From: Molanna angustata
Lineage: Eukaryota; Arthropoda; Insecta; Trichoptera; Molannidae
Length of the DNA stretch: 64,000 nucleotides
Assembly (NCBI GenBank): GCA_963576475.1
Contig: OY754970.1
Coordinates: 31,845,119-31,909,118, forward strand
Direction: 5' to 3'
Shown here: in pieces, positions 1-11,599 of the stretch
How the letters are laid out: every line of letters starts with the position of its first letter
Position numbering within the stretch: the stretch's first letter is position 1
Position numbers and translations under genes: made by a program
The notes under the pieces: generated by a model
What the model was told of the DNA's origin: nothing
Database searches by the model: none
What the model saw: only the letters and a program-made list of their open reading frames with translations

Positions 1-84
1 TTTGTTATATTAATCTGTGGAACACTGTAATTGGCTTACTTTCTTTGTTACTATTTTTTATTTTATATATTATATTTTTTTTAT

Positions 85-152
85 TGGGATTCGAACTCGC
101 GAACACTGGATTACTAGCCCAGTGCGCTAACCGCTCTACCATCAACCCATCT
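85..152 (-). repeat. tRNA-derived SINE head
   Basis: On the minus strand this reads as a tRNA-like segment with an A-box-like stretch (TGGTAGAGCGGTTAGCGC) and a B box (GAGTTCGAATCCC), followed by an A-rich run. The T-stem does not pair properly, so this is a tRNA-derived SINE head and not a working tRNA gene. A related head with a longer body lies at 61713-61790. Confidence 0.6.
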
Positions 153-631
153 AAAATCATGGAAGTGTTCGTGTAATATGTACCTATACATAGTATACAC
201 TATACCACATAAAATGTTACTGATTCATATTCTCCTCCTTTCAAATATTTTCTTTTTTCTTCGTCTATTCCTGAATCGATTTTTCAATTTCACCATGTGT
301 CTTATATTTATTTGTACAAGTTACAAGTAGTAAAATATTGTATAAAAATTAACGCGTTTACTAAAAAATTCTTACGCATAATAAAATTTTATTGCTCGTA
401 TTAATGCATTGGCTAAGCACTAAGCACCTAAAGGTACATACCTAGTCAATAAAACGTGTTTCAAATTATATATTTTTTGCATTGCCATTAAATACTATGA
501 TTTAAATTTCATCCCAGCTGGAAAACAAACCCACGACGTCAGAACAGAAATCAAATGACTTGATTAAATTTCGCTTGTTATTTAATTTTTATATCTTGTT
601 ATTATATTTACCAATGCCAATTTACCAATTT
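153..631. other. AT-rich DNA, nothing recognised
   Basis: I see no coding frame, RNA gene or clear repeat in this stretch. Confidence 0.5.
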
Positions 632-930
632 AGCTGTGAGGCACCGGCTTAGAATAGTGCTTCCACTCTTTTCTATTATTGTTTTCGAGTGTCCCGTAAG
701 AGCCGGGTAATCGAAAATACAACAGGCAACTATAAAATCTCACATAGTTCAGCAATGAGGTTCACCACCCATTCTGAATATAGTGCCTTTTTAGGTGAGA
801 CGAGACTGGTGTGTGGGTATACACAGATATGTTGTGCTCCCTTTTATAAGGCAATGCACACCCGCACACCTTTCGCTGGTTACCCCACATTGTGGGATAT
901 ACCGTGATGGTATGAATGAATGAATGAATA
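632..930 (+). repeat. Interspersed repeat with (ATGA)n tail, SINE-like
   Basis: The block starting GAGGCACCGGCTTAGAATAG is partly repeated, inverted, at 40095-40210, and its CACACCTNTCGCTGGTTA segment also lies inverted at 9243-9275. It ends in a GTGATGGTATG motif followed by ATGA repeats. The LINE fragment at 63066-63380 ends almost the same way, which suggests a non-autonomous element borrowing a LINE 3' tail. The class is inferred. Confidence 0.5.
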
Positions 931-1560
931 TTTACCAATAACAAGATTTGACGGTCCACATTAGTAACAACTTACTACTACTAGTTTCTGGAGAGAATTA
1001 CTCTCATCGACAAGTGTACCTATAAATATTTGTATAAGGCACATATTGAAACTAAGCTATGTTTGAACAGGATCTCTTTAAAATTTTGTAGCCACAGCGC
1101 ACATATTATTGATTTTTGACTCCTCAGACAAGAAAGTACTTTTATTCCCATTTTTTATTTGTGGCTATATAATATGCTTATAAAGTATTCACATAAAAAT
1201 ATATTATGTTAGCGCTAAAGTGTGAGGAGAATATCTTAACTTCTCTTTTTCATTTATGGTCACAGTGAGTCGTATGAACATGAATGAAATTTCAATTCGA
1301 TTCATACCATTTGTCTGTTGTAGGTACAAACAGGGGCACTTTGTGAACATACATACATATATGGTATTGCAACTTTTTAACCAAAGCCTTAAATGCAAAA
1401 GTAAACGATATTACCAACATGAAAATGATAATTGACAGCGATAACAAATTCATTCATATTTTTAACAATAGTTAATAAATACGCATATATTACTATGTAA
1501 TACTATGATATAGCGAAGACACAAATTCAGAATTTTTAAACATATTTTAATATCAATTTC
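931..1560. other. AT-rich DNA, nothing recognised
   Basis: Only very short open frames without recognisable similarity are present. Confidence 0.5.
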
Positions 1561-1797
<237 letters not shown>

Positions 1798-2140
1798 TAA
1801 GGACCACTTACAGCTAACAAGTTATTATACATCAATAGTTTCAAAAAAATAATAAAAAGCTAATATAAAACTGGTCAGCCAATTACAAGTGGCCACATCC
1901 TGCATTAAAAATTGGTATACAAATCTATAGGAAAATAAAAATATTTTAAATGGAAATTATATAAAAACAAAAACAGATACAACAAGGATTAAGATCACAT
2001 CAAAGAAAAATAACGAAAGATGTTAACAAAACAAAAAGATAAACATTACTATAAAATATACAATGAAGCAAACAGATAAAAAAAAGAAACATTAAAGCTA
2101 GAAAGAAAAAAAAATTAAGACAAAAAGCTAGTTTAATATG
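1798..2140 (-). mobile_element. LINE 3' untranslated region
   Basis: A-rich sequence on the plus strand between the stop codon of the reverse transcriptase and its (TAAA)n tail. It carries no open frame and is best read as the 3' UTR of that LINE. Confidence 0.6.
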
Positions 2141-3550
2141 TTAATTTACAAGTGAGGAAAGTTTTCTTCTGAATGTCACCAGACTGTCACCAAAAATATC
2201 TATGTCTTTATTAGTATGAAAAGTATTATAAAATCTACACATTCGAGTAATGGGATTAAAAAAACTTGCGTTAATGTTGAAAAACTGTAATCTAAATAGT
2301 TCTGGGTTCCTTATACGAGAATTTGTGTGAAGTTTTATTTCAGATAGAAGTTCGGTGTCAATTTGATTGTTGATAATTTTATACAAATAGATCAAATCTG
2401 TGACTCGACGACGGGATAAGAGACTTTTGATTTTGTAGTGATTAAGGAGGTCATTATAAGTATTTAAGTTGTGGTTTCGACAATCGCCAGTACGATAGGC
2501 GATTGTATTTGTATGTGCAGCATAATGTGGACTCCAAACGACAGAGCAGTACTCAAGGATGCTACGTACGAGAGAAAAATAAAGAATTTTGAAGCTCTCA
2601 GGCTTTTTGAACTTTTTAGTAATTCTGGTGATAAAACCTAGCATCTTGTTAGCTTTGGTTACAGTTTCGTCAATATGAATTCTAAAAGTGAGTTTGCTAT
2701 CAAGAGTTACGCCAAGATCTCTTACAGAGGTTAATTGTTTTAGGTTTTCACCGTTAATAGAATACAGATGATCAATTTTATTTAATTTTTTAGTAAAACA
2801 GATGGAGTTGCACTTCTTTATGTTTAAAAACATTTCGTTTTCGTTACACCATGTATACAGGGTTTCAAGATCCCGTTGGAGTAAGTGACAATCCTGAATG
2901 GTATGTATAGAAGTAAATAATTTTAGGTCATCGGCGTACATAATACATTTATATTTAATGAGAGAAGGCAGGTCATTTATAAATAAAAGAAACAAAAGTG
3001 GACCTAGGTGAGATCCCTGTGGTACACCGGATGTAACTTCAATAGGTGGGGATTCAAAGCCGTTTAGGGTTACAAGTTGATGACGATTCATTATGTAGGA
3101 TTTCAACCATCTCAATAGATCACCATGTATCCCATACTTGGCTATTTTTTTAATGAGGATGGAGTGATTCACCTTATCAAAAGCTTTACTGAAATCAGTG
3201 TAGACAACGTCAACCTGGCTTTTGTTGTTAATTGAGTGGCACAGGTAGTTAGTAAATTCAAGTAAGTTAGTACTGTTAGACTTTTTAGGAATAAATCCAT
3301 GTTGTAGCGAGCTGAGAAATTTCTGAGAATAATTGAGGATGTTTTTATGAACTAATGACTCCAAAACTTTACCAATGCACAAAAGCATGCTGATAGGTCT
3401 ATAATTACTAACGTCGTTTTTATTTCCTGATTTATAAATAGGGGTAATGTGGGCGGTCTTCCATAATCCAGGAAATATTCCTTGTTTTAAAGATTTGTAA
3501 AAGATTATTTTCGAGAAAAAACTAAAGAAGGAATATTTATCCCTGACCAC
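2141..3550 (-). CDS. 5'-truncated non-LTR reverse transcriptase (LINE ORF2)
   Basis: The 469-residue open frame encodes the reverse transcriptase part of a LINE ORF2. Visible motifs are NYRPIS (about residues 49-54), the first catalytic block TDFSKAFD (118-125), GVPQGSHLGPLLF (175-187) and the catalytic YADD (205-208), followed by a thumb and C-terminal region. The protein would copy element RNA at a nicked target site. The endonuclease domain and ORF1 are missing, so the copy is 5'-truncated and cannot move alone. The first 20 or so residues are probably not original: the DNA at about 3524-3600 belongs to another repeat that recurs at 14343-14410. The style of motifs fits the CR1/Jockey group; the exact clade is not assigned. 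There is no in-frame stop, which suggests a fairly young copy, although the region after SVVWSPHYAAHTNTI looks shortened. Confidence 0.85.
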   Translation of the reverse strand: MVRDKYSFFSFFSKIIFYKSLKQGIFPGLWKTAHITPIYKSGNKNDVSNYRPISMLLCIGKVLESLVHKNILNYSQKFLSSLQHGFIPKKSNSTNLLEFTNYLCHSINNKSQVDVVYTDFSKAFDKVNHSILIKKIAKYGIHGDLLRWLKSYIMNRHQLVTLNGFESPPIEVTSGVPQGSHLGPLLFLLFINDLPSLIKYKCIMYADDLKLFTSIHTIQDCHLLQRDLETLYTWCNENEMFLNIKKCNSICFTKKLNKIDHLYSINGENLKQLTSVRDLGVTLDSKLTFRIHIDETVTKANKMLGFITRITKKFKKPESFKILYFSLVRSILEYCSVVWSPHYAAHTNTIAYRTGDCRNHNLNTYNDLLNHYKIKSLLSRRRVTDLIYLYKIINNQIDTELLSEIKLHTNSRIRNPELFRLQFFNINASFFNPITRMCRFYNTFHTNKDIDIFGDSLVTFRRKLSSLVN

Positions 3551-3790
3551 CTGATCCCGATTTCCTCTTCTTGTCCTTACCTTATCCTTTTTTATGCTAT
3601 GAAGTGTTTTTTTTAATAGTATCTTTGTGTTTTATATATTTTCTTTGTTTTCTTTTGTTGTTATACATACACAATTTTGTCATACTTTGTAATCTGGTTG
3701 GTTGGAAAAAAATTCCTAATGGCAATAAGCCCGCCAGTGTACAATATATTTGGTTATATTATGTACAGAAAGATGAATAAATAAATAAAC
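3524..3790 (+). mobile_element. 3' end of another LINE with (AATA)n tail
   Basis: The segment carries the motif GGCAATAAGCCCGCCAGTGT before a short AATA tail. Close relatives of this 3' UTR occur at about 13480-13565 and 14283-14342, and a fragment at about 8670-8705. The upstream part starting AAGGAATATTTATCC recurs at 14346. It abuts the minus-strand LINE head to head. Confidence 0.6.
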
Positions 3791-3844
3791 AGGTATTATA
3801 TAGAGAGTGCATACTATGAGTTTCATCGTGATGTTTTTGTATGT

Positions 3845-4480
3845 ATCTATCTATCTGTGGTTCTACAACCCAGGTCGGATCTTAGCCTCCTGCAGAGCCA
3901 GTCTCCGTGACTGTCGGTCTTGTGATGCATTACGCCAGTTATGTACCTATGTATGCCGATTTTGCTTGCATCCTTCGAAGCTTCGGACTTCCAATTCTTC
4001 TTCGTCCCCCCGGTGCACCATTCAAAATTCGTCTTGGGACGCCATCTTCCCTCATTCTGGATGTGTCCGGCCCATCTGAGTCTTCCGATATTTATTTCAC
4101 TCACGATGGTGGGATCCTTGTACAGATAATACAGTTCCTGGTTGTATCTAATACGCCACTTCTGTTGTCACATATCGGGCGGTAGATCCTTCTTAGTACT
4201 TTATTCTTAAAGGTTTCCAAAGCCCTTTCATCAGTTTTAGGTTCGTATTACGGGAGTTTTTTAAGAATAATGTAAGAAAAAGTGGAGTTCCCGTAAGCAG
4301 TATTCTCGCAGTACGGGAGCTTACATTTCTCTTACATTTTTCTCAAATAACTCTTGTAATAAGACCCTTAGTGATTGCCCAGCATTCCGATCCATATAAG
4401 AGTACTGACTGGATAAGAGTCTTATAGAGAAGAGTTTTTGTATGTATATCGCATGGCTAACTGTGGAGTTCTGTATCCTC
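3845..4480 (-). pseudogene. Decayed LINE ORF2 C-terminus (RTE-like), split by a MITE
   Basis: Minus-strand translation gives the C-terminal region of a LINE endonuclease-reverse transcriptase, with YGSECWAI, the block FKNKVLRRIYRP, and then GRLRWAGHI. Stops and frame changes show it is dead. A 128-bp MITE (4240-4367) interrupts it, flanked by TTA on both sides. Removing the MITE and one TTA restores the local frame across the junction. The clade is inferred from the C-terminal style. Confidence 0.7.
4240..4367. mobile_element. 128-bp palindromic MITE, PIF/Harbinger-like
   Basis: The ends GGTTCGTATTAC and GTAATAAGACCC are inverted repeats, and TTA flanks both sides (4237-4239 and 4368-4370). 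A 3-bp TWA duplication is characteristic of PIF/Harbinger elements. A second copy of exactly the same length lies at 21044-21171. It carries no coding capacity. Confidence 0.75.
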
Positions 4481-4665
4481 TGTACAACCAACACTACTAA
4501 TGCTTAGTTCAATCGAATTCAATTGATATGCATAATTTATGTTGAATGCATCAACTTGGTGCTATTTGTTTCCATAGACATCCACCCATTTCTACTCTAT
4601 GATTTCATCTGTGAAAATTAAAAAAAAATACTTGAAAACGGAGAGCAATTCAGTTTTTGTTACAG

Positions 4666-5160
4666 TCTCGATGGCTGCGTTCAGATAAAACACTCGACGT
4701 TGAGTGTCGGATGTACCTGAAGTTGCAGATTATGGCGTTTTTCACACCAATCTTACTGAACTCTTTTGACTGGCGTTTCAATCAGAACGCAACATTGAGT
4801 CTTTAAATGTCAAATGTCATTTATCATGCTTGTGTATTTTAGATTATATTTTCATAGAAAGACAATAATTGGGCAGTGGAGTAAATAATGCTCTCTGATC
4901 TTTTATTGGAAATTTTCGAATTATTTTTTTTTAAATTTAACTCTCTGTGAATGCATATTACCATAAGATATCACAGAAAAAAAGGAATCTTACCACAGAT
5001 AAAATAGAAGTCAACAGAAACTATAACTGTCAGAGCGTTTTTCAATCTGAACACTAGTGTCTTTAGAGCGTCTATTACCAGTAAATCTGAACGGCTTAGA
5101 ACTTCACTAAGTGCACTCGGCTTTCATTCTGAACGCACTCCATTGAAAAGAGATTTCTGA
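4666..5160 (+). mobile_element. MITE-like element, copy 1
   Basis: The termini share inverted TGCGTTCAGA motifs. The middle (around 4840-4930) matches the reverse complement of 29925-29995, including the block GGGCAGTGGAGTAAATAATG with small differences. There are two copies in the window and no transposase frame. Confidence 0.55.
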
Positions 5161-5529
5161 TTCAGTGACATCATTCACACACTGAATAAGTCATCCGATT
5201 TGTCAAATGCATACCTTTTTCTCTTTTTCGTTTATATATCTGTTTTTACGGGAATTCGCCCTTACTCTTAATGCTATGTACCTACTTATGTTCCTAATAC
5301 ATTTTCAATTTACGCTCAGAACCTGCCTGCGTTCTCCATACATTTTATGTAAGAATGGTATTGTATTTGGGTGTCAAGAATAAGGCCGCTGATGTATGAG
5401 GATGTCCAGCTCTCCTTCCATCTCTTTGGTAGTCTTCCTGATGGAAGTCTTGATATACCTACTTTTTTAATTATGTATAATGACATTTTTTATGCAACAT
5501 AATATAATCAACCATCGAAACCCTCACAG

Positions 5530-6443
5530 CGGTACTAATAACATTTTCGTTAAAACTCGTTTTAGCCAACTAAACCTCGCACTACGTAAACCACGTATTA
5601 GGCACTAATTCGTGGTTTAGTGGGTTCTTACTAATAATGCAAAAATGTACAAGGACTAAGTAAACCATGGAATACGGAATGAATGTTGTGTGAACGCAGC
5701 CATTTAACGGGAATTTCGGAATTTTTCTTTACTTTATGCTATTTTTTGTTCATTCTCTATGACTTTATTAGCCGTCATCTATGACATCTATCGAGAATCA
5801 TCGTATTTCTATGTTTGTCATTGTTTGTTTACTGCATGGTTTTAGTGGTTTACTGTTTATGTATCGTCACGTTTTGGTTGAATTCCCAATAATTAAACTT
5901 ATTACAACATAACTTATTACATTTATTTTAAAACAATTGTCAATGGAAAATAAATATCTTCATTTATTTGCCTTCTTCAAAATAAATCTACGAGATGTCT
6001 AACTCCTGCCTTTGAAAATCTGTACTTTCTTCTAAAATTAATGTCGTCGTAATCAACAAACGGATTAAAACGCACCTATGAACACACCTTATAAATTTTG
6101 CGTCATCAAAAAACTTTCCACCTGCTCAATTTCTTGAAACGATCTTTCAAAATCGCCAATTCTATAATCAAACAGATTGTTGTCCATAATTAAAAAAAGT
6201 ATTTCTTTAAAAATGACAAAATACAATACGCGCGGTCTATTTGACTTTTGACAGCTCACGAATTCACTATTGCTATTCCACCACTAAACTAGGGGACCGG
6301 ATGGATTAGCGTTACCATGGTGATATAAACCATGGAATAAAATAGAAGTTTTAAAACTTGGTTATTAGTAAGATTTTTGGCCGTTAGGTTTTAGTCACTC
6401 TATTCCATAGTTCAACCTCGCTACTTTTTCGTTATTAGTACCG
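5530..6443. mobile_element. Non-autonomous DNA transposon with terminal inverted repeats
   Basis: The left end CGGTACTAATAAC is matched by the inverted GTTATTAGTACCG at the right end, and weaker complementarity continues inward. There is no transposase open frame in the roughly 0.9 kb between them. The superfamily is not assigned because no clean target duplication is visible. Confidence 0.6.
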
Positions 6444-7835
6444 CCGTCAGAGTTTACCTGAGGTTGGGGAGTTCAGTAGTTAGTAATTTTACAGTAAATA
6501 TTACGATGCAGATTTCGACCTACGACAGCCGAGCAATAGAAGGAGCATGCTCCTAGAGCACATAGCTGTCGTCATCGGACCTCATCATGTTCCTTTTCAA
6601 GTTGGTAAAATATTTTGGGCATGTATTAGTGTAGGTATATACGCAAGAGCTCACCATTCATATCATTTAATATTTTTGGTAGAAGATATTCCCATCATCT
6701 CATGCCATATGCATTATTACACATCGGTAAAATATCTTTGTTTAAATAGTTTGTCTTACGGTTTATTTTTTTTTATTTATCTTTTATTATACCATATTTA
6801 TAATGACAACAATAAGTAGAGTACTGCTACCCTACTAGGAAATCGTGTTCTAGGGCTAGCAGTTTAAAAATTTTATTGAAAAGTATATGCAATTCTGAAC
6901 CAGGTGATTGTTCCCGTTCCACACTAAATAGGTACACAATCTAAACTTTCTGAACTCACACTCATTACCTCAACAAAAATATGGGCTCACACAAGATAGA
7001 TTAACCAGGTCCTAATATCCGCCATAGTACCTGTCATATATCCAATCTCTGACGCAATTTTTTTTTCAGAACCATAGAAAGAGTTAACTATGAACACAAT
7101 ACGGCATAGTTACAAATGTTGTTAATAATTTTAATTTTGAATTACTTAAGTAGTTATTGTTGAATACTGTATTTTTGTTATTTCTGTCCGCCCATAGTTT
7201 ATGATGTATTTTTAAATATTTATTTTGAATTTTCTTTGTGATGTTATTTCTTTAAGAGAGGAAGGTAAACTGTAATGTCGAGGAGAAATAAATGAAAAAT
7301 TTCTTTGGCCAAAGATGTTTTCATGTGTGAGATTGTGTAATTTAGAAATTTAGGTTTGGTGTGCTACGTGAATTTTCTTTTAATTGATTAATATTATCAT
7401 GTTCATCTTTAAAGATGGCAATTATTACTAAATGGTATATACCTACCTAATTAGTTCATAATATTCAATCGTTAATGTTTATCTGTTCAGTAACTATGGA
7501 TTATAATCCCTATGATAAACACTTGGATGCGTACTTTCCCTAACAAATGACGCAGGTTTACCAACATGTTGTAAAATGGCAAAGGTAAAGTATACCTACT
7601 CGATATCTAAGTAGTATGTAGCCCTGGAAAATATTTATTTTGCATAGTCATATTGATAATAGGATATAATGTATCACTATAACGCATCATTGCAAAGCCA
7701 CTTTCATCAGAATTTTCGGAAAAGTAATTTTAATTATATTAATGACGTCGTGTGCTTAAATGAATAATCGCTGAATTTGTTGATTATAAAGAACTGTGTA
7801 TTAATTAGTAAACAGTTTAATAAATGCAATTCGAT
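6444..7835. other. AT-rich DNA, nothing recognised
   Basis: A 90-codon open frame at 6547-6819 shows no recognisable motif and is rich in codons expected by chance in AT-rich DNA. I do not call it a gene. Confidence 0.4.
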
Positions 7836-7869
7836 AAAATTGAACGCCTTGTCACTGGATGTCATATTT

Positions 7870-8056
7870 ATGGAAAAAAATGTAAACATCTCAATAAAGA
7901 CGAAGTTGGAATATCTTAGTAGAACCGGGAAATCAAGGAACCTTGATTGGTTCTCCTATGATATTCCAACTTCGCCTCTATTAAGATGTTATAATTTGTC
8001 ATAAAAATATCAATTCCTCCCGACAGGAAAAAAATCCAATGTTTGCGTATGTGGTG
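7870..8056. mobile_element. Foldback/MITE related to 59874-60102
   Basis: Around 7893-7990 the sequence is a near-palindrome: GACGAAGTTGGAATAT on one arm and ATATTCCAACTTCGCC on the other. The right edge carries AATCCAATGTTTGCGTAT, the terminal motif of the MITE at 59874-60102. Confidence 0.55.
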
Positions 8057-8640
8057 GACCATCCCTTCGATGTCCCCACATCACTACTGGCTTGTCATGG
8101 CTACCAACTCAAGCTGCACGTATAAAAAATTATCCCCTCCTACTCTCATTATTTGGAATTTCTCCTGTCGCCGGGTCTTGACGTATCGCGGACTTTCCTC
8201 CACACTCTTATGAAGTGTGAATATGATAATTATTAAAACAAATTCTATGTAATACATCTATAGAAATAAATTTATATTAGAGTGAGTACAATATTTTATT
8301 GCATGTATTATCAGTTGCACCCAATTGTTTGTAGTGTTTATATTATAGAGAGATGAGTTTTAATTATACCTTTTTGAATACGCAATAATCCTTCTTATAA
8401 ATATTCTATAAAATTAATTAATCATTATCAGTATAATTACCTACTAAATAATCATCTCCCCATAGGTACGTATATGCAACTATGAAATATTCGATATAAA
8501 TAATTTAACTTCTCAAAGGACAATTATTATTCTTAGCTCCATAGCTTATTTACTTTCCTTTCCTATAGCTTAACTTGAGAATGTCATGTGGATGCGAAGA
8601 GCGCGCGCATATTTGTGTTTTTATTTTGATTGGTTGGTAC
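8057..8640. other. Nothing recognised
   Basis: AT-rich sequence with no supported gene or repeat. Confidence 0.4.
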
Positions 8641-8706
8641 ATATTTATCCAAATCGCCCCGGAATGTTGGAAGAAATTGAAAATTAGCCCGCCAGTGAAC
8701 AATATC
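8641..8706 (+). mobile_element. Short LINE 3' UTR fragment
   Basis: Contains TTAGCCCGCCAGTGAACAATAT, close to the LINE 3' UTR motif at 3722-3745. It is too short to place further. Confidence 0.35.
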
Positions 8707-9380
8707 TTCTTCCTCTGCTTTCTTTAAGACTGTGTCCTGCTGTAGCTCGCTGTATATTTCTGGTAGGTATACGAATATAGCAAGTTCTTTCCACGTGATC
8801 TCTCCAGTATCGTCTTTTTAATCTCCCCCATCGCATCGCACAACATCTTTAAAAACATCTTTTTTCTTAATATATCAATCTGTCTCGAAATATCAATATG
8901 TCCAGGGGAAGTCTTCAATTCACTAGTCCTAAGAGGTTTTTTGTTTTGGTGGTGTCAACCCTTGTCTTAATACTGTATGTCATACATATAAAATAAATCA
9001 TTTTTCAAAAGCGTCATCGTTCAATAGGTATATTTTGTATGAGTCACAACCAACGTCACTCGCAAGTACTCAAATATACATTAACGTAAAACTCCACAAT
9101 GATTTAGTAGATATAATACATTGGTTTCCGTTGGTGTATTGAAAAAAGATAATAAGCTCTTGTAGATAATATGGACTTTGATCAAAGCTACCAGGATTTA
9201 GTTATGCATACATACCACCACTGCATATTCTACAATTTTGAATAACCAGCGACAGGTGTGTGCGGTGGTGCATTACCTTATAATGCGTGTGTCCTCACAC
9301 ACACAGTCTCCTTTAAACTAAAATGCCACTATTTTCAGAATGGATAGAACAATTCAGAAATTGATAATCAAAAATCACAA
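8707..9380. other. Mostly unrecognised; short repeat piece at 9243-9275
   Basis: The CCAGCGACAGGTGTG stretch at about 9247 matches, inverted, the distal part of the repeat at 632-930 and lies near-identically at 40110. Nothing else is supported. Confidence 0.4.
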
Positions 9381-9600
9381 GTCGGCCTTCGTGGCTCAGT
9401 TGGTTAGGTATCTGACTGCTGATCCAAAGGTCCCGGGTTCGATTACCGGTGGAGACACTGTTTTAAATTGTGTTTTCAGTCTGGATTTGTGAGACGATTA
9501 ATATTGTATTACGTCTTCAGAATGTGGCAACTTGTTATTGGGTGCGTGTTAAATTAATATTTGACATAGTTCCTGTTCCCCGAGAAGCAATATTATTGAT
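9381..9600 (+). mobile_element. tRNA-derived SINE, copy 1
   Basis: The head has an A-box-like GTGGCTCAGTTGGTTAGG and the B box GGGTTCGATTACC. A body of about 150 bp follows, closely matching 60350-60565 up to the shared GAGAAGCAATATTA end. The paired arms of a true tRNA do not all form, so this is a SINE and not a tRNA gene. Confidence 0.8.
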
Positions 9601-9800
9601 AATAATTAATAATAATTATTGGTATTACAATCTTGAAACAGTAAAATAAAAAGGAAAATCATAAAAAATAAATAAATTGGTCGTTATTTTGGTTAAGATC
9701 AAAACTAAATTCGAAATATTTCTACGAAACAAACATATTCAACAAAAAATTCGAATCAGCCACTCTAGACAACGTATCATTTAGCTCAAGAAAGAAACAA
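9601..9800. other. A/T-rich tail region after the SINE
   Basis: Short ATT/AAT repeats and no coding. Confidence 0.4.
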
Positions 9801-9809
9801 GAAAAAATA

Positions 9810-9925
9810 ACTCAATGTATGGAAGTGACAGTGTATGAAAGGATGCATGACTTGAATAAAGTAAAATAAAGGATTGCAAGAAAGAAAATAGTGCGTTCGG
9901 TTCTCCCTGCCTATCCCATATAATA
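9810..9925 (+). pseudogene. Tiny LINE C-terminal relic
   Basis: One frame gives RSVLPAYP, which matches RSVLSAYP in the LINE end at 63066-63380. Too short for a clade call. Confidence 0.35.
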
Positions 9926-10733
9926 GGTTATCTTTATATTATTCTACATTTCTATGGTTTTTAAAATTAACCATTGAATAAATTTAACTTTTCATAGACT
10001 ATTTCAATAACTAATAGGTACCTATATAATATTTTGTATGAAGTTGCGATATGCAAGAATTATTATTTACGACAGAGATATACGAACGCGAACGAATAAA
10101 ATAGGCATTAAAAATGATATGTGTATAAAACGTCTTTTAAAAGTATGGGAATAAATTGAAAATTTGGAAATAACTTGGTAAAAGTCTAGACAGAATTGGA
10201 AATTGTACAATGGTATGTTTCTTACGATAAAGGGTATTTTATTTTCTAAATATTTTAAATATATCAGACAGTATCTTCCTTTTTTATCAACTTTATACCA
10301 TATCAGCATTAGTTATAGGAGTCATACTTATTTTGATAAAAATTATGACCATTTATTTATTTATTTATTTTGTTTCAAATCCTTACATAGTTAGGTACAT
10401 AGCATATATATATAACTTAAATATTTTAAAATACATATATGTGAGGATCCCACCAAGGCTAAGCCTGTATGTGGGAATTATATTCGAATAGGATCCAGTA
10501 CAATCTATATAATATATAGGTATATATACATATCCTTTATTATTACATACGCAGTTGCGTCAGCAAATATTTTACAATTTAATAAATACTTGATGAACGA
10601 AAGGCATTGTTTCCATTTTCCATTGAAAATTCACTTCACATTAATGTGCCTGGTAGAAGTACTAGTGTTTTTTATTGTGACAATTATCTTACAAATGCAT
10701 AATAAAATTTGGCGCTCGTTCGCATGCAACGTC
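9926..10733. other. Nothing recognised
   Basis: AT-rich with a short TTTA run near 10350. Open frames here have no recognisable features. Confidence 0.4.
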
Positions 10734-10941
10734 AGGCTGTGTGTTTCTCGAACAAAAGTATCAGTAATAGTATAGTTAAAATACTTGGATTTCATGAAAT
10801 TGAACTTTTGGTTTTTTTAAATACTTTTGGTTATTTCATTGAAATCCAATGCCATCAAACGATACAATTTGTAACAATTTTATGAAATCAAAGTATTTTA
10901 ACTATACTTTTACTGATACTTTTGTTGAAACAACCCAGCCT
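10734..10941. mobile_element. Palindromic MITE with ~65-bp inverted repeats
   Basis: The left arm (AACAAAAGTATCAGTAA, then TATAGTTAAAATACTT) is closely matched in reverse complement by the right arm (AAGTATTTTAACTATA, then TTACTGATACTTTTGTT). The termini are AGGCTG and CAGCCT. The element is short and non-coding, with no firm superfamily. Confidence 0.75.
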
Positions 10942-11279
10942 AAGTAACAATTATTTCTCAATTATAGACTTTTTGATGCTGGTGTTGGCTGTTGTAAGAG
11001 GCAGATGAACAGAAACCTGTTTAATTACATTTTAAATATAACTATATAATTATTCTTTTTTAATTTATCTGAAATGCTCTGTGTTTTGTTTTTAATTTTT
11101 CTTTAATATTCTTAAATAACTCTAATTTATGTAATTTATATGATTTTAACGCATATACGTTGTTTTTTCTCGTAAAAAGTTATGCTCAAATGAGGGTTGG
11201 TACTGTAAATAAATAAAATATAGTTAAAGTAAGAAAACGCAATGGCATCTCTCTCTCGTCCTTTAATACCCAAAATTGA
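10942..11279 (+). other. Possible LINE 3' tail
   Basis: The stretch ends GGTACTGTAAATAAATAAAA near 11200-11220, like several LINE tails in the window. No coding part remains. Confidence 0.3.
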
Positions 11280-11530
11280 AGATGGCTCCTGAAATCAATC
11301 ACTCTTTGTGTGGCCTGTCCATGCTAATCTGTTCTGGACCGGACTCCAATGCAGATAACTATGTAGATCACTCCATATAGTCAGCGAGCTGCCTTTCACA
11401 AACAAACTTTTCGAAGCAATCTGGTTATCTCCTGGTGATGTGTTCAAAAAATCGAAGAATTCGTTTCTAGAACTTTGTTGACAGACGATCCTTAATATCA
11501 GGTTCATCCAGAATGTACACATTTGTTTTG
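11280..11530 (-). pseudogene. Decayed RTE-like LINE C-terminus
   Basis: The minus strand gives blocks resembling the better-preserved fragment at 60665-61069: an ILDE block, a DRLST block and QNRLAW. Several stops and frame changes are present, so it is an old copy of the same or a sister family. Confidence 0.6.
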
Positions 11531-11599
11531 TTATTTGGCTCTCCTGGCAGTGGCATCTAAATTCAATAAATATGGAATATACAATACAGTTTTAAAATA

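Noticed and set aside
85..152. Possible tRNA gene on the minus strand
   Set aside because: T-stem pairing fails and an A-rich tail follows directly, as in a retroposed SINE.
6547..6819. 90-codon frame as a small gene
   Set aside because: No motif, no conserved context, and a composition expected by chance in AT-rich DNA.
9381..9460. Possible functional tRNA gene
   Set aside because: The B box and T arm are good, but the acceptor stem does not pair and the same body follows in a second copy. It is a SINE.
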